Assembly: GCA_016906335.1 (NCBI GenBank) | Contig: JADEYG010000012.1 | Span: 1,054,501 to 1,118,500, forward strand | Source of the DNA: Novakomyces olei | Taxonomy: Eukaryota > Ascomycota > Novakomycetes > Novakomycetales > Novakomycetaceae | Length of the DNA stretch: 64,000 nt | Direction of reading: 5' to 3' | Part shown: one piece after another, positions 1 to 12,918 of the stretch | Position numbering within the stretch: position 1 is the first letter of the stretch | Layout: each line of letters starts with the position of its first letter | The notes under the pieces: generated by a model | Seen by the model: the letters and a program-made list of their open reading frames with translations, nothing else | What the model was told of the DNA's origin: nothing | Databases searched by the model: none | Program-made: the position numbers and the translations under genes

Positions 1-563
1 TATGACTTTAAACTAATTTGGGAAAGACCGTAATTAGTGAATGTTATACTGTAGGAACGATGGAATATGCGAAATGTAATGGCGCTGCATACTTTAATCA
101 ACACCGCAGCTGCCGAAGGAGTAAGCTCATTGTTTACTGCCTTTGATACAAAGAATACTTTTTCAAATTTAAAGACTATTTAATTCCAAATCGCTTAATT
201 TCAAACTGTTTGACTTTGAAACTATTGGATTTCTCTACCGCCGGTACGGCTCGACTGAAACGTGTTTAGCCAGACAATCGAGCCCTATTGCTTTAATCTG
301 CTTGTCGATTGCGTAACGTAAGACAGTATATTGTATACCACTCGGCAAGTAAATAAAGGTTTATATACAATAACTGGTAGTTAAAACTGTCCAGCGTTAA
401 AAATTTGTATGTACAAGTATAGCCATATAAATCTTATTATACGATTTCCACTATATTATGCGCAAATTAATGTCTATCATACTCATTATTGTTCCTACTA
501 TAATAATATATCTGTTTGTGATTCCGTGCCTTGTATCTTTGACTTGCGAGGAGCGTCTTCAAC
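1..563. other. intergenic, no gene seen
   Basis: AT-rich sequence upstream of the HOG1 start. Two overlapping short open frames lie at 409-681, but they are AT-rich low-information translations, and the second half overlaps the first HOG1 exon. I see nothing else; the HOG1 promoter should lie here. Confidence 0.6.
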
Positions 564-2345
<1,782 letters not shown>

Positions 2346-2976
2346 ACCCCGCTTTGAATCACTTTGTTTTAGTTATACAGTAGTATTATTTTGAATCAAT
2401 CAATGTACAATGACACATACTTGATTATGGCAAATGCAAATAACATTTCAGCTCTAGCTTTACCATTGCCATTTCTTTCCTCCATTGCCTTTGATCTGTA
2501 CATATTGGATGCATATTATATTGATCGAGAGAATTGCTCCAGGCAGATTTTATAAACACTATTCCAATCTCCGCGGCAGAAGCAAAGTAATCGGCCTGTA
2601 AAAAAGTGCCAAACCGCGAGTGCCAATTGGGGCATAAACATTATTCAATCGACTGCCTCAGATGTCTCTACATCTAATTTGCATATAGGATTACTTGTGA
2701 CTATTATCTGAGCTGATAGGAATTATAGTCCACATTGCTGGAAAGGGTGATTTATCCAACGCGTCACAGATGATCAACGAACCATTCTGGTCTTTTACTA
2801 TTGACGGCACAATTAAGAGCAATACCGATCGCAGTTCACTTTGTACCTACTTTGCATTATTGGATTTATTTTCCTCTTAATTTTTGGTTTTTTTTTTCCG
2901 TCTTTTTTAAAAAAAAATTGCTTGGATTGAAGGCGATTCGGAATACATTTGAAGGCCGAGTGAGACCTTGCGACCA
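2346..2976. other. intergenic between HOG1 and AVL9-like gene
   Basis: HOG1 3' UTR and the promoter of the next gene. There is a poly-T/poly-A stretch around 2887-2917. Short open frames on both strands near 2800-3115 are not coding-like and overlap the first AVL9 exon. No other feature is seen. Confidence 0.55.
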
Positions 2977-5513
2977 ATGCCAAACGAACATGGAACTGTG
3001 GTGGCGGTAGTAGTGGCCGGCTTGTAAGTATAGTCTGGAGAAAGAGCAAACAAAAAAAGGACAAATCATAAAGCGGCAAACAAGATCTAATCAATCGGTC
3101 GAAGAAACAAGGCAAAGTGTCGAAAATTCCAGCTGACAGATACAGCCATCATGCTCGTGGTCCGGAAGTCGAATACGTATATCCACCTGTGGAAGAAATC
3201 CCCAAGGAATGGAGTCTTTTGCCATTCATGGCTTTGCCGGATGGTGCTCATATGGTATGAGCTGCCAAGTGTATAGTGCTTCAGGCTCTCATTAATGTGT
3301 AGAATGAACAGGATTTCTCCTATTTTACTGTCAGAAATCATTTGTTTGCAAAGGATCCTGAGCACGAGGCGCCAACACTTTTTGGCCTTTCTTGCAGTCG
3401 ACAATTGCGGTCACTGGAGCTGAAAGTTAGGCCCGCCGATGTTACGAGGAGTACGATACAAAAGTCAGTAATTGCTCTTTTCCGCGCACCTGTGGCGGGA
3501 CCAGTGAGGGATAAGCTCGGCGTAGTTACACAGGTCTACTTTCAGCAGCATGACTTTGAAAATAGAGAGATATTGGTGGTACGTTGGCAGTTTATATTTT
3601 GATTGATCGATAAATGAATGGTTTTGCTCTGCTCAATCTTTGCTTGACACTATTAGTATTGATATCCGGAGCTGAATTTATTTTATTCTAAATCGATTTC
3701 TTCTCCTTTATATACAACTTATTTAGATCTTTGCTTTCTCTTGACTTTTGCGCGTTCGACGTCTGTACTAATCAGGTCTAATTTTCAGAGCTTTTATGAC
3801 TCTTTGGTCGAACTCTTTTCCCGAGCTCTGCAATCCGATGATCTGCGTCTTGGAATACCCCTGCGGGAACTAGTACACAAGTTTCGACAAAACACTCTTG
3901 TCTTGGTCAAGGCAATGCTTTTAGGAAAGAAGGTTTGCCATCATTATAATGAATAATGCATACATTATATCTTTATTTCTTTACTTCTTTGCTTCTTTGC
4001 TTATATAATAAGCTTTACTGATATAAAGATCTTGTTTTACGGATCCAAAACAGAAACGCTCTGCACTGTACAATACTCGTTGCTTTCACTAATACCCGGC
4101 TTACTTTCCGCCCTCGATGATTGCTGTGATCCAGAGTTTGATACGTTGGACACAAAAAGGACCAAGTCTACTTCCCTACAATCGAGCAATCACGAAAGCG
4201 TACTGAGCTTCTTTGGTTTCCCCTTCCATCTGTTCTCAAAAGGCCTGTTTTTTGGCCCCTATACGCCTTTGCAACGTATGGATGTGGTGGACAGTCCGGA
4301 CACACAAGGTTTTATGATTGGCTGTACTAATTCTCTATTTACCCAGCATCAGTCTGGAAGCAAACAGGCTCATGCACAAATATTGGTTGATGTGGATAAT
4401 GCGGCAGTTTCAGTATTTGATCTCTCAATAAAACCATCGCTTCAATTATCGTCGGCAGATAGGTCCTGGATTGCGGAACTGGTTTCCGCAGTAGATGAGT
4501 CCTGGCAGAGCGAGGCGGGTGATGGCGATGGCAGCGATTACCAACCAGTGGCGACTCAATTTTATGGAAGTGACGAGTTTATTTATGCTCAATTTGAAAA
4601 GTATTTAATGGCCTTGTGCTCATGTTTAAAGTACCAAATGTATTTGGCAAGCCACGAACCAGCTAAGCAGCTTTTAGGCACTGCTGAACAGCAGCAAAAC
4701 AGAAGGGAAGGGCTACTAGATTTCAATATGCAATGGGTAGAGGCCTGGAAGCAAACTGATTCCTTTAGGCATTGGAACGCTCTTTCTCACTTGGAGCTGT
4801 TTGATCTAGTGGAGCCAAGGCATCCTGCAGTTGAACGGCACTCAACGCTCGAAGAGTTTGGTCAGAGGATGTCACAGCAAGTACAGGATTTAAAATTAGA
4901 CGAAAAAGCTGCACGCACCCGTGGCGCTATTCTCCGTGGTGGACAGCGTCTTCAATCTGCCATTCACGGATTCTGGAGTGATAAACGAAAGGACGATGAA
5001 AAGGAAGGCGATGATACTGTAAATGACAAGAGTGCAAGTGATACTGAACTGTATGAGGATAAACCGAGTCAGGATAGTACAGGAAAGGAGGCAAATGCAG
5101 AGCCTTCGTCTACTGAAACAAAGTCACAAAAGAGCGGCTGGCCTTTAAAGGCGAGTTCATACATGTCTTCATGGGCCAATTGGGCCTCGGGTGAAAAAAG
5201 GGCGCAACGCTCAGCAGCCGCCGGTACAAAGGCAGAAGATGAGCAAGGAGGCGAAGAAATTGGAGGGAAGAGTGAAGATGAGGGCGAGAACAGCGTTACA
5301 GATAAGGATAGAGACATTGAAGCCGAAAAGGAAAAAGAAGATGGAAAAGAAGAGCAGGAACCTGGTTCAGAATTGAATGAATGGGGCAAAGTAGCCGACA
5401 CGAAAGCTCGCAATTCTCTCGAAAATCACAACAGTCTCGGTGACATTGACAAAAGTGAAGGCGGCAACAAGCCGGATGACAGAGAGCCGGCAGACTCGCC
5501 GAGCCGAGATTGA
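2977..5513 (+). CDS. AVL9: Avl9-like DENN-family late secretory protein, 5 exons
   Basis: Predicted DENN-superfamily protein of the Avl9 type, a family acting in late secretory transport from Golgi to plasma membrane. Exons by frame: 2977-3023, 3146-3254, 3303-3578, 3789-3932 and 4029-5513, giving 686 aa. The start at 2977 gives MPNEHGTVVAVVVAGF, followed after the first intron by HHARGPEVEYVYP. This is the conserved Avl9 opening, a hydrophobic strand then FHHxRGPExEY. Further family-like blocks are KEWSLLPFMALPDGAH, FGLSCSRQ, the LVKAMLLGKKILFYG strand and a block around FVP-like LFFGPYTPLQ. The C-terminal 190 residues are acidic, Glu/Lys/Ser-rich and disordered, which is not typical of the family core and probably lineage-specific. 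It is convergent with the nucleotidase gene on the other strand. Family assignment is by motif recognition only. Confidence 0.82.
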
Positions 5514-5814
5514 AAGCAGATACAACCCCAACTAACCCTGAGATGAGCCTGCTCAATATATGATACAATACAGTATAGCAATTAATTGAACGAGTTGTAA
5601 ATAAGAAATAAATAATAATAGTTTCAATATACACGGACACATACATGCTTTCAACATATTCACATTAAGCTCAAATTCAGTCTAATTCTAGGCTTTTATT
5701 AACGGCTCTTCTTTTCATCGTCCTTTTCCCAACATCTCTCATCTATCCTTCAAGCCCTTTTTTGTTTTTTGTCTAGAGTCCGGGAGCGTTACGGGATCAA
5801 TCATTCTTGTCACA
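5514..5814. other. short convergent intergenic region
   Basis: Shared 3' region of two convergent genes, AT-rich with AATAAA-like signals near 5601-5615. It contains a single CTAACCCTGA telomere-like box near 5530. No gene is seen. Confidence 0.5.
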
Positions 5815-6820
5815 TCAACTATTATTTTTGAACAGATTTGGCAGGATACTGCGTAATTGTTTGACGTCGCTCACGACTAGTTCAATCCCGTCATTAGGCG
5901 TAGAATGCGTTTGCTGGTACTGAGGTTCGTGGACAAACACGTTTGTCTTCCACCCAAAGGCGATACCGGCTTTGATGTTTAATGCCGAATCGTCGATAAA
6001 ATGGCATTTGCTCTTGTCGGTAATATCGGCCTCAAGCATCGCCTTTTCGTACGCAGCCACTTAAATATCAGTCGTTACTGTTGTTGAAAATTCGCAATAT
6101 AAAATATATAAAATACAAAAATATAATGGTAGGAATAAATAGTAGAATCGGCAACTTACACTGTGGTTTTGTCAGGAACTCGGCATTCCCGTAATCGCAG
6201 TACGTAATTCCTTCAAACAAATCATCAACTCCCAACAATTTTAGGCACCGCTTTGCGTGTGTAATGTAGGCATTCGTGAAAATCCACCGTTTGCATTTAG
6301 TCGAGTCGATATCTTGAAGGAAACTCCGCAGCTCTGGATCAGGTTTCAGTACCTCGTCTAAAGGCAATGCCTGATCGACGTGACGATCATAGTGCAGAGC
6401 GTCTATACAAAAGGTTATTAGCATTTCAGCAATGAAAAAACAGACTGGCCTAATGGAAATATAGACAAAAATAAAAAATAAAAAGAAAAGTTGCGATCCA
6501 ATCTTTATGCAAATTATCCATCGTAAGCCCATCTGATCGTACCAATTTTATGATGCAAGACCAGCCCTTTCAATGCAAGCCCATAATCCTTGTAATACCG
6601 GTCTAACAAATTGTGTGCGTCTTCCGCTGAGCCCTTGATATTATTGACAAAATAAGCCCGGATCTTGTCGACCATCAAATCGTGGATTTGGAGGCCCTTT
6701 GAGTATAGTGTGTTATCGAGATCTAAAACATTGCGGTTGAGGATTAGTCGGGATACGAATTGGGAAAAGGCAATTAGAAGCATTTATACCGAAAAATATG
6801 ACCTCGCGTGTTTCTGACAT
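5815..6820 (-). CDS. HAD-superfamily pyrimidine 5'-nucleotidase (Sdt1/Phm8 type), 4 exons
   Basis: Predicted nucleoside monophosphate phosphatase. Family members Sdt1 and Phm8 dephosphorylate UMP, CMP or lysophosphatidate and help recycle ribose during starvation. Exons on the minus strand: 6790-6820, 6543-6722, 6160-6402 and 5815-6059, giving 232 aa. The first exon of 31 nt encodes MSETREVIFF and joins to DLDNTLYS, so the HAD nucleophile motif DxDxT (Asp11, Asp13) is split by an intron. Other HAD motifs: FTNAY (motif II Thr), KRW/KPQ region (motif III Lys) and HFIDDSALNIKAG (motif IV acidic pair). Length matches the family. Choosing the ATG at 6818-6820 rather than a downstream in-frame ATG restores the catalytic motif. 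A CACGTG site lies about 165 bp upstream of the start. Phm8 in yeast belongs to the phosphate regulon, so Pho4-like control is a reasonable guess. Confidence 0.9.
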
Positions 6821-6983
6821 TGTCAACGCGTTTAATTGCTGACGCGATTGATCGGTTTCGGGTCCGAAACGTTGACGTGCTTCTTATCTCGATTATCGAT
6901 CTTATCCCATAACTATCCAGATTCTGTATTTATTATAGCGCGGGTTTAATTTCATACGGAGGTGGAACCTGTTTGGACGAGAT

Positions 6984-6989
6984 CACGTG
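6984..6989. promoter_or_regulatory. CACGTG E-box upstream of nucleotidase
   Basis: Palindromic CACGTG about 165 bp upstream of the nucleotidase start codon, in the sequence GATCACGTGC. This is the core site of fungal bHLH factors such as Pho4, Cbf1 and Tye7. A function here is inference; a single hexamer can occur by chance. Confidence 0.35.
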
Positions 6990-7073
6990 CGTGTTAATGG
7001 GCTAATATTAATGTTAGTAGGCTTTAGTAAAATTAATACGAACAAGATAAACAAGATAAAACAAGAATGAATG

Positions 7074-7231
<158 letters not shown>

Positions 7232-7576
7232 GCCTTTAGGGAAAAGGTCTACTGAATCATATCCAGGAAGGCTGCTTACAATTTCATGATCGAAGAAGCG
7301 TAATATTTATACGATTTTATTAAATTGAACCGTGCGCTATGGGAGCAGACCTGCTGATTACCCAAAACCATTTATATATCTAAATCCAATGGTTGCTGAA
7401 ATCTCAAATAGACGGCTGAAAAAGAGCAAAATCGAGACCGGAATTTGCCAGAAATTTAAAACCAAAACGAAATAGAACTAAAAAACACAACAACAACATG
7501 TGTATCATATGCTTGGGCTGTATAAATAGTGCAAAAAATATATGCAAAAGGTATTTCTCGAATGTCAGCGCATCTT

Positions 7577-7969
7577 TTAACCGTCCAGAGTGAAAATTGT
7601 AGGGGCCTCCTCTATAAGATGCTGCAGCACGATGTTTTTCGTATTCATGTCTGCGATTTCCCTCGCTCCGGTACGATCGCGTACAATAGTGGGTGCAAAA
7701 ACGACAGCAAGGTTTCGTGAATTCATCTGTCAATGTCAGCATGCAGACTTTTCCCAAAATAACAAATAAATAAATAAACAAAAAAAAGCCATACCAGATT
7801 CTTCTTTTCATGACGGGCCACTTCCGATAAATGAAGCATTAAATACTGAAGAGTAATTCTATGCTCTAGTGGAAAATGTGCAAGAACTTGTTGCATTTGC
7901 TTGATAAACTTTGAGCGATCCCGGGTAGCTGTTTAGTGTTAGAATTGCAAAACTGATTCGAGTTATAAA

Positions 7970-8002
<33 letters not shown>

Positions 8003-11000
8003 TAAAAACAATAACCATGGCGTACCACTTCCACAGGCAAGAAACTTGTCATAGAGCTCAAAAGGAATAAGAGGCTCTATTAGCCGGCGGAGATACTGTT
8101 TCAAGATAGAGGTAACAGCCGCGATATCTTCAATAATATCCTCAGGCTGAACGTTACCAGCTTCAAATGTTTCCTGAATATTTCGCATCTGTGAGGCTCC
8201 TCCCGACTTCCTGTATATCCCCTCACAATCCATCCCGCGGTTTTCCACCTCGGTGACACAAACCGTTACAATTGACGGTATCTCCCGTGCCTCAGCACGA
8301 CAATGGCGAACAAGCATCCCACCAAATAGCTCGTTGTGCTGCTGTTGTTGCACATCTTCAGGTAAGCCAGTGACGTCACTGGCAGTGTCGAGTGGTTTAG
8401 CATGCGGCTTACCATTGAAACCACGTGGAGATCGGCCCGACCGGAAATCCGAACCGTCGGTAGAGGTGGAGAGGTAGATGTTGAGGCCGTTTGTGGAAAC
8501 GGATCTGAGAGGCGTAGCGTTTGATTGGTGGTCATTGCCCCATAATTTATTCAAACCTTTCACCGTCTGGAACCCCTTGACCGCCTCCTTTGTCTTGCTC
8601 ATCCCCCGTCTCCAATTGAAACGGCTCACGTGCGAATTAGAGCTGTTTGTGGTAGTGTTGGTGCTGTTTCCAGTACCACTTGGAGCAATATCAGACTCCC
8701 CTCCACGGCTGGACACGTGGGACAGGGTATCAAACTCTGCCGTTGTATTCGGCGAGCTGTGGGCAAAATTGGCGTCTGGACTGGGGTAGGTGCCTACATC
8801 AGCCACTGGCAGCCTTTTCCCTGCTTTGCTGCCATTCACACTGAGCGCAGAGCTCTTTGCTGCACTGCTTTCCTTTACTGCCTCGTCGTCTACGGCAGCG
8901 GGAGTAGTGGCCGTCGACCTGAACCTGTCCTGGATCTGCCGAGTTAACTCGTCGTTTATTTTAATCAGCTGCGACTGCTTGGCGTCCAGGTGAGCAATTT
9001 CCTTGCGCATAGAGCCCACCAGCCTGCGGAGCTGTGACACTTGCTCGTGGTGGTCCAAACGGTCTTTGGCAAGTCGGTTCAGGTCCTCCTTGTACTCCAA
9101 TTTAACCCTATCCAGCCGCTTTTGTAGGGTTATTATAGCAATAGCGTCAATGTCCCGAGCGGCAGCGTACTGACCAGAATACTGACCAGACTGACCAGAC
9201 TGACCAGAATACTGACCAGCGTCCTCTGTCGAGTAGATCCTGAGCGCACTTGTCTCTGCTGTCGCATTCACATACATTTCTTCCAGCTCTACGATTCTAT
9301 GCTTGTACTGCTGTGTCTGTGCTCCAGTGTACTCTTCGTCCCGGCAATGAGCCTCTGCCATTAACTGGTTGACCAATTGCTCACTCGCCCGTAACTGATC
9401 CCGTAAACTGTCCCTCTCCAAGTCGCGTGGAGTGCCTGTCAGACTGCCAAGGCCGACCGTGAGCTTGCTTATCTTTGGCGTCCTTGGCGATTTCGATTCT
9501 GAGCCTGTACTATGGCTGACGCTATTGTTGTTGTTGCTGACCCCGTCGCTCTGACTCCGTTTGTGCCTTATACTCAGTGCATGCGATAGTTTAGAGGCGG
9601 CCGAGGCTGCACGCGAGTGTGACTTTACTGCCGGTTTTTCTTCTCCGCCACTTGACTCGGGCGAATGGACAGGTTTAATGCTGCCATTGTTATATGGAGA
9701 AAGAGCTCCTGCTCCTGCTCCTGTTCCTGTTCCTGCTCCTGCTCCTCCAGTGCCAAACAGATCAGAGTTCATTGCCGCAAAAATATGACGAAGGTCTCCC
9801 AGACCAACGTCATCAGAGCCAGCTGCAAGCGTGCTTGAAAAGACGGTATTCGGAGAAGCAGTCTGAGAAACAAAGCCTTCAGAAGGCTGGGTCTTGCCCT
9901 GAAATTGAGGAGCAGGAGACAGTAGAGTCCTTGGAGCAGGCGGAGAAGGAAAGCGAGCCGCCTCTTCCGTATGTGTTGCTGCTGACCGTTGAGACATTGC
10001 GAGGTTGGGAGTAGGCAAGGCCGTGGAAGACGATCTGGATCTGTTGGGAGTCGTCTGCTTTGAGAAATCAGAGCGTTCAGAAGGCACACGGGCATCCTGA
10101 TCAGATTGAGCAGGCAGAGATGAGTACTTGCCTGCTGACAGTTTGCTCTCCATTTTGCTCTCCATTTTGCTCTCCATTTTGTTTTCCATTTTGCTCTCCA
10201 TTTTGCTCTCCAGACTCGATTTGCTAGAGGAGCCGTTTTCAATTTCCTGAGGGTTCAAGCCGAGTTTGGGCTCCCGTTCTTTTTGCACCCCTTTTTCCGA
10301 CAGGTTGGTCTCTGCCACGCTTTCGTGTGGGAGGCTATCTTTGTGTAAAGGGCTGCCAGAGGGGTATGATTGGGGTTGCTCTATACCGGCTCCGAATGGG
10401 GCCAAGGAAGCCTTCTCGCTAAGAGCAGCAGATGCATTTTTGACTTCTTGCGGGACCTTTTCCGCTGGATTATTGCTTTCAGCCGAATCAGACACAGCGT
10501 TCTGTGTATCCCTGCCTTGCGCGACACCCACCGTTACGCTAGGGCTGAACTCCATTGAAATTACTTGCTGTTGAAGCGTGCTTTCCGACGCAGATTGCAC
10601 TATCGAGGGCGAAGATATTTCGGAAACCATTGGTGAGCCAGATTTGTTTGGGGTCGAATATCTTTCCTGCTGCTTATGACCAAGATTGCCCTGTTGAAGA
10701 GTAAGCACGCGCACCAGAAAAAAAAAAAAAAAAAAAAAAAAAAGGTTGAAAACAATAACAAGAATATAGTGAATAAACAATACATATGATAAAGAAAGCA
10801 TAAAGAGCCAAGAGATGAAATTGACGTAGTCCAAAAGTAAATGGGTAATTAAACAAGTCAATAAGGTAAACGCAACATACTGCTTCAGTAGAAGACTCGG
10901 AGCTATGCCGCGGAAGATCAGGTAGGACCTTTTCACGGGTATTAATAGCGTTTTGTCCACCATTTGTGTTGCCGCTATTTGTGCGAGAAGCCTTTGGTCG

Positions 11001-12025
11001 CCCTCGTGTTTTCGCTACTCGTTCATTATGGCAGTTGATACAGTATATGGCATTGCGTGATCGAGCAAACACTTGGTCTTCAATTTTAACACGGCATTTT
11101 GCACAGCAAAAGCACTCGGCGTGATAAGACTCGTCACCTAAAAGTAAGACTATAGAACAAAAATGTGAAACGGATAAAAACGAGGGATTGAAAGGAAAAG
11201 GATGCGAAACGTATTAATACGTTCGTCAGGAAAAGGCAGTAGATCAGCATTTTTAAACGCGAAATGGAATATTGCTGAAATGTGAGTATATACCTGTCAT
11301 GACAACATAATCCTCAATTTGTTTACCGCAAGCTTGGCATCGATAGTAGCAAGACTGACAAATTGGATTTCCATCGCCTAAAAGAAGAAGATCTGAATTT
11401 TGGCCGACAACTTCCCGGCATCGAGCACATTTAAAACTAGACGCAATGCCGCAAGTCAGACGGTGTATAGACAGTATTATTTAATCTTACCAAGCAGTAT
11501 GCCAAATATGCTCACCAAAAGCGACTACTTGGCCTTCACGAATAGTCTTGATAATGTTAGCGATTACATTACTCGAATTTAATTGGAACAACACGAATCA
11601 ATAACGTAACGGCTGGAAAATGAAGAATAAAAAATATGCAAGCCAATGGTGCGAAATCAAAGAATAAAGCAAGACAAAAGATAAAGCAAGACAAAGGATA
11701 AAGAAAAGACAAAAGCATTGATAATGCACAACACTCGACAGCCAACCATAGAATGCAACATGAATCATTAAAAGACAGTACAAAGAGACAAGAGACAAGA
11801 GCCAAGGAAAACACCCAAGAAGCAAAAAGACGATTAAAAAATAAGATAAAAACTCACGCGTTTACAGCCATTGCAAACAGGCTCTGGCTCAGACGCTGGC
11901 TGCTGTAGTGCATCGCCACCAGAAATATGTGAGTGTGGTGCAGACGAAGCTTGCAGAGCAATCTGGCTGCTATCTCGCTTCGAATTTTGAGCCAGAGCTT
12001 CTGAAGCACGGTGCCCAGCCAGCAT
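7577..12025 (-). CDS. LIM-domain RhoGAP (Rga1/Rga2/Rga-type), 7 exons
   Basis: Predicted GTPase-activating protein for Rho/Cdc42, controlling polarity and the cell wall at the cortex. Minus-strand exons: 11858-12025, 11491-11546, 11294-11436, 10881-11137, 8026-10690, 7795-7928 and 7577-7726, giving 1190 aa. Two tandem LIM zinc-binding domains occupy roughly residues 51-165: CNGC, HTACFKCARC, CQSCYYRC, CQACGK, HAECFCCAKC and CINCH. A long disordered Ser-rich middle contains tandem ESKM-type repeats near 10141-10213 and a coiled coil around 8960-9430. The C-terminal RhoGAP domain has the arginine finger in GIYRKSGG (about R1034) and MNSRNLAVVFAPTIVR. The start at 12025 is the first ATG after an in-frame stop. 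LIM-LIM-coil-RhoGAP is the standard fungal Rga architecture. The introns at 10691-10880 and 7929-8025 hold a 26-nt homopolymer and a TA repeat. Confidence 0.93.
7978..7996. repeat. (TA)n tract in RhoGAP intron
   Basis: Short TA dinucleotide run inside the 7929-8025 intron of the LIM-RhoGAP gene. Confidence 0.8.
10718..10743. repeat. homopolymer A run (T on the coding strand) in RhoGAP intron
   Basis: About 26 consecutive A on the plus strand. On the coding (minus) strand this is a T tract located about 28 nt before the acceptor of the 10691-10880 intron, where it could act as the polypyrimidine tract. Homopolymers of this length are also error-prone in assemblies. Confidence 0.9.
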
Positions 12026-12918
12026 CTGGTCCAGGTGCCGGCTGGCACGAATATCACGCGGTATACTTGAAGCCAGCGTGGACTATACGCTGCTCAATAC
12101 TTGCAAGAATCCACGAGTGGCAATCAGAGTCGACGAGTGCCCAAGCGTATGGTCAAACCTTCAAGATGTTGCGACAAGATTAGCGCGTTTTTCTTTCTCT
12201 TTTTCCCAATTTCTTTCCCTATTTCACGCAGGCCTGCAAATCCCCGTACAAAGGCTTGCATACACGCGTCAAATACGTCAATGAAAGCGCAGCAACTTTA
12301 TGCCGTACAGTATGAGCGTGGATGCTTGCACATTCGACGCGGGCGTTGCCTGAAGACGTGGAGCGGTGCAGAGAAATATAGTATGATGAACGAGCAAAAG
12401 TGTAATTTTAATTAAACAATCAACATTGTATATATAAGGAAGTAATTAAATATATATAATTACTCTATCGTGCAGAAAATGGAGATGTATAATGAAATGG
12501 TAACAATAATTCAATAATTACAATAATTACAATAATTACAATAATTACAATAATTACAATAATTACAATAATTACAATAATTACAATAATTACAATAATT
12601 ACAATAATTACAATAATTACAATAATTACAATAATTACAATAATTACAATAATTACAATAATTACAATAATTACAATAATTACAATACATGTGCAACATC
12701 TGAGGAGGCAAATTCAAATTACGGATTCCATATCTAAGGACGCGCAGAACCGCACTTTCCTCGTCAATCTGCCGGCAAATATTTCGCTTCACTGCGACAT
12801 GCATTATTGCACATAAACTTGCTGGCGATTTAGATTGCCGCTGTGGCAAAAACCAATTATAATTCAATTCGAACCGATCTGAAAAAGACTTGCAATTTTG
12901 CAATAAATTTGCTGCACT
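12026..12918. other. divergent promoter region between RhoGAP and RAT1
   Basis: An 893-bp head-to-head intergenic region. It contains a TATATA-rich stretch at 12428-12460 and a large 9-bp tandem array. Short open frames here are not coding-like; the minus-strand one is mostly translation of the array. Confidence 0.6.
12512..12686. repeat. 9-bp tandem repeat (AATAATTAC)n, about 19 units, upstream of RAT1
   Basis: Nearly perfect array of the 9-mer AATAATTAC ending about 230 bp before the RAT1 start codon, so probably within its promoter or 5' UTR. The related word AATTACAATAA recurs in the RAT1 3' coding region and in the EAF7 intron. Confidence 0.95.
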
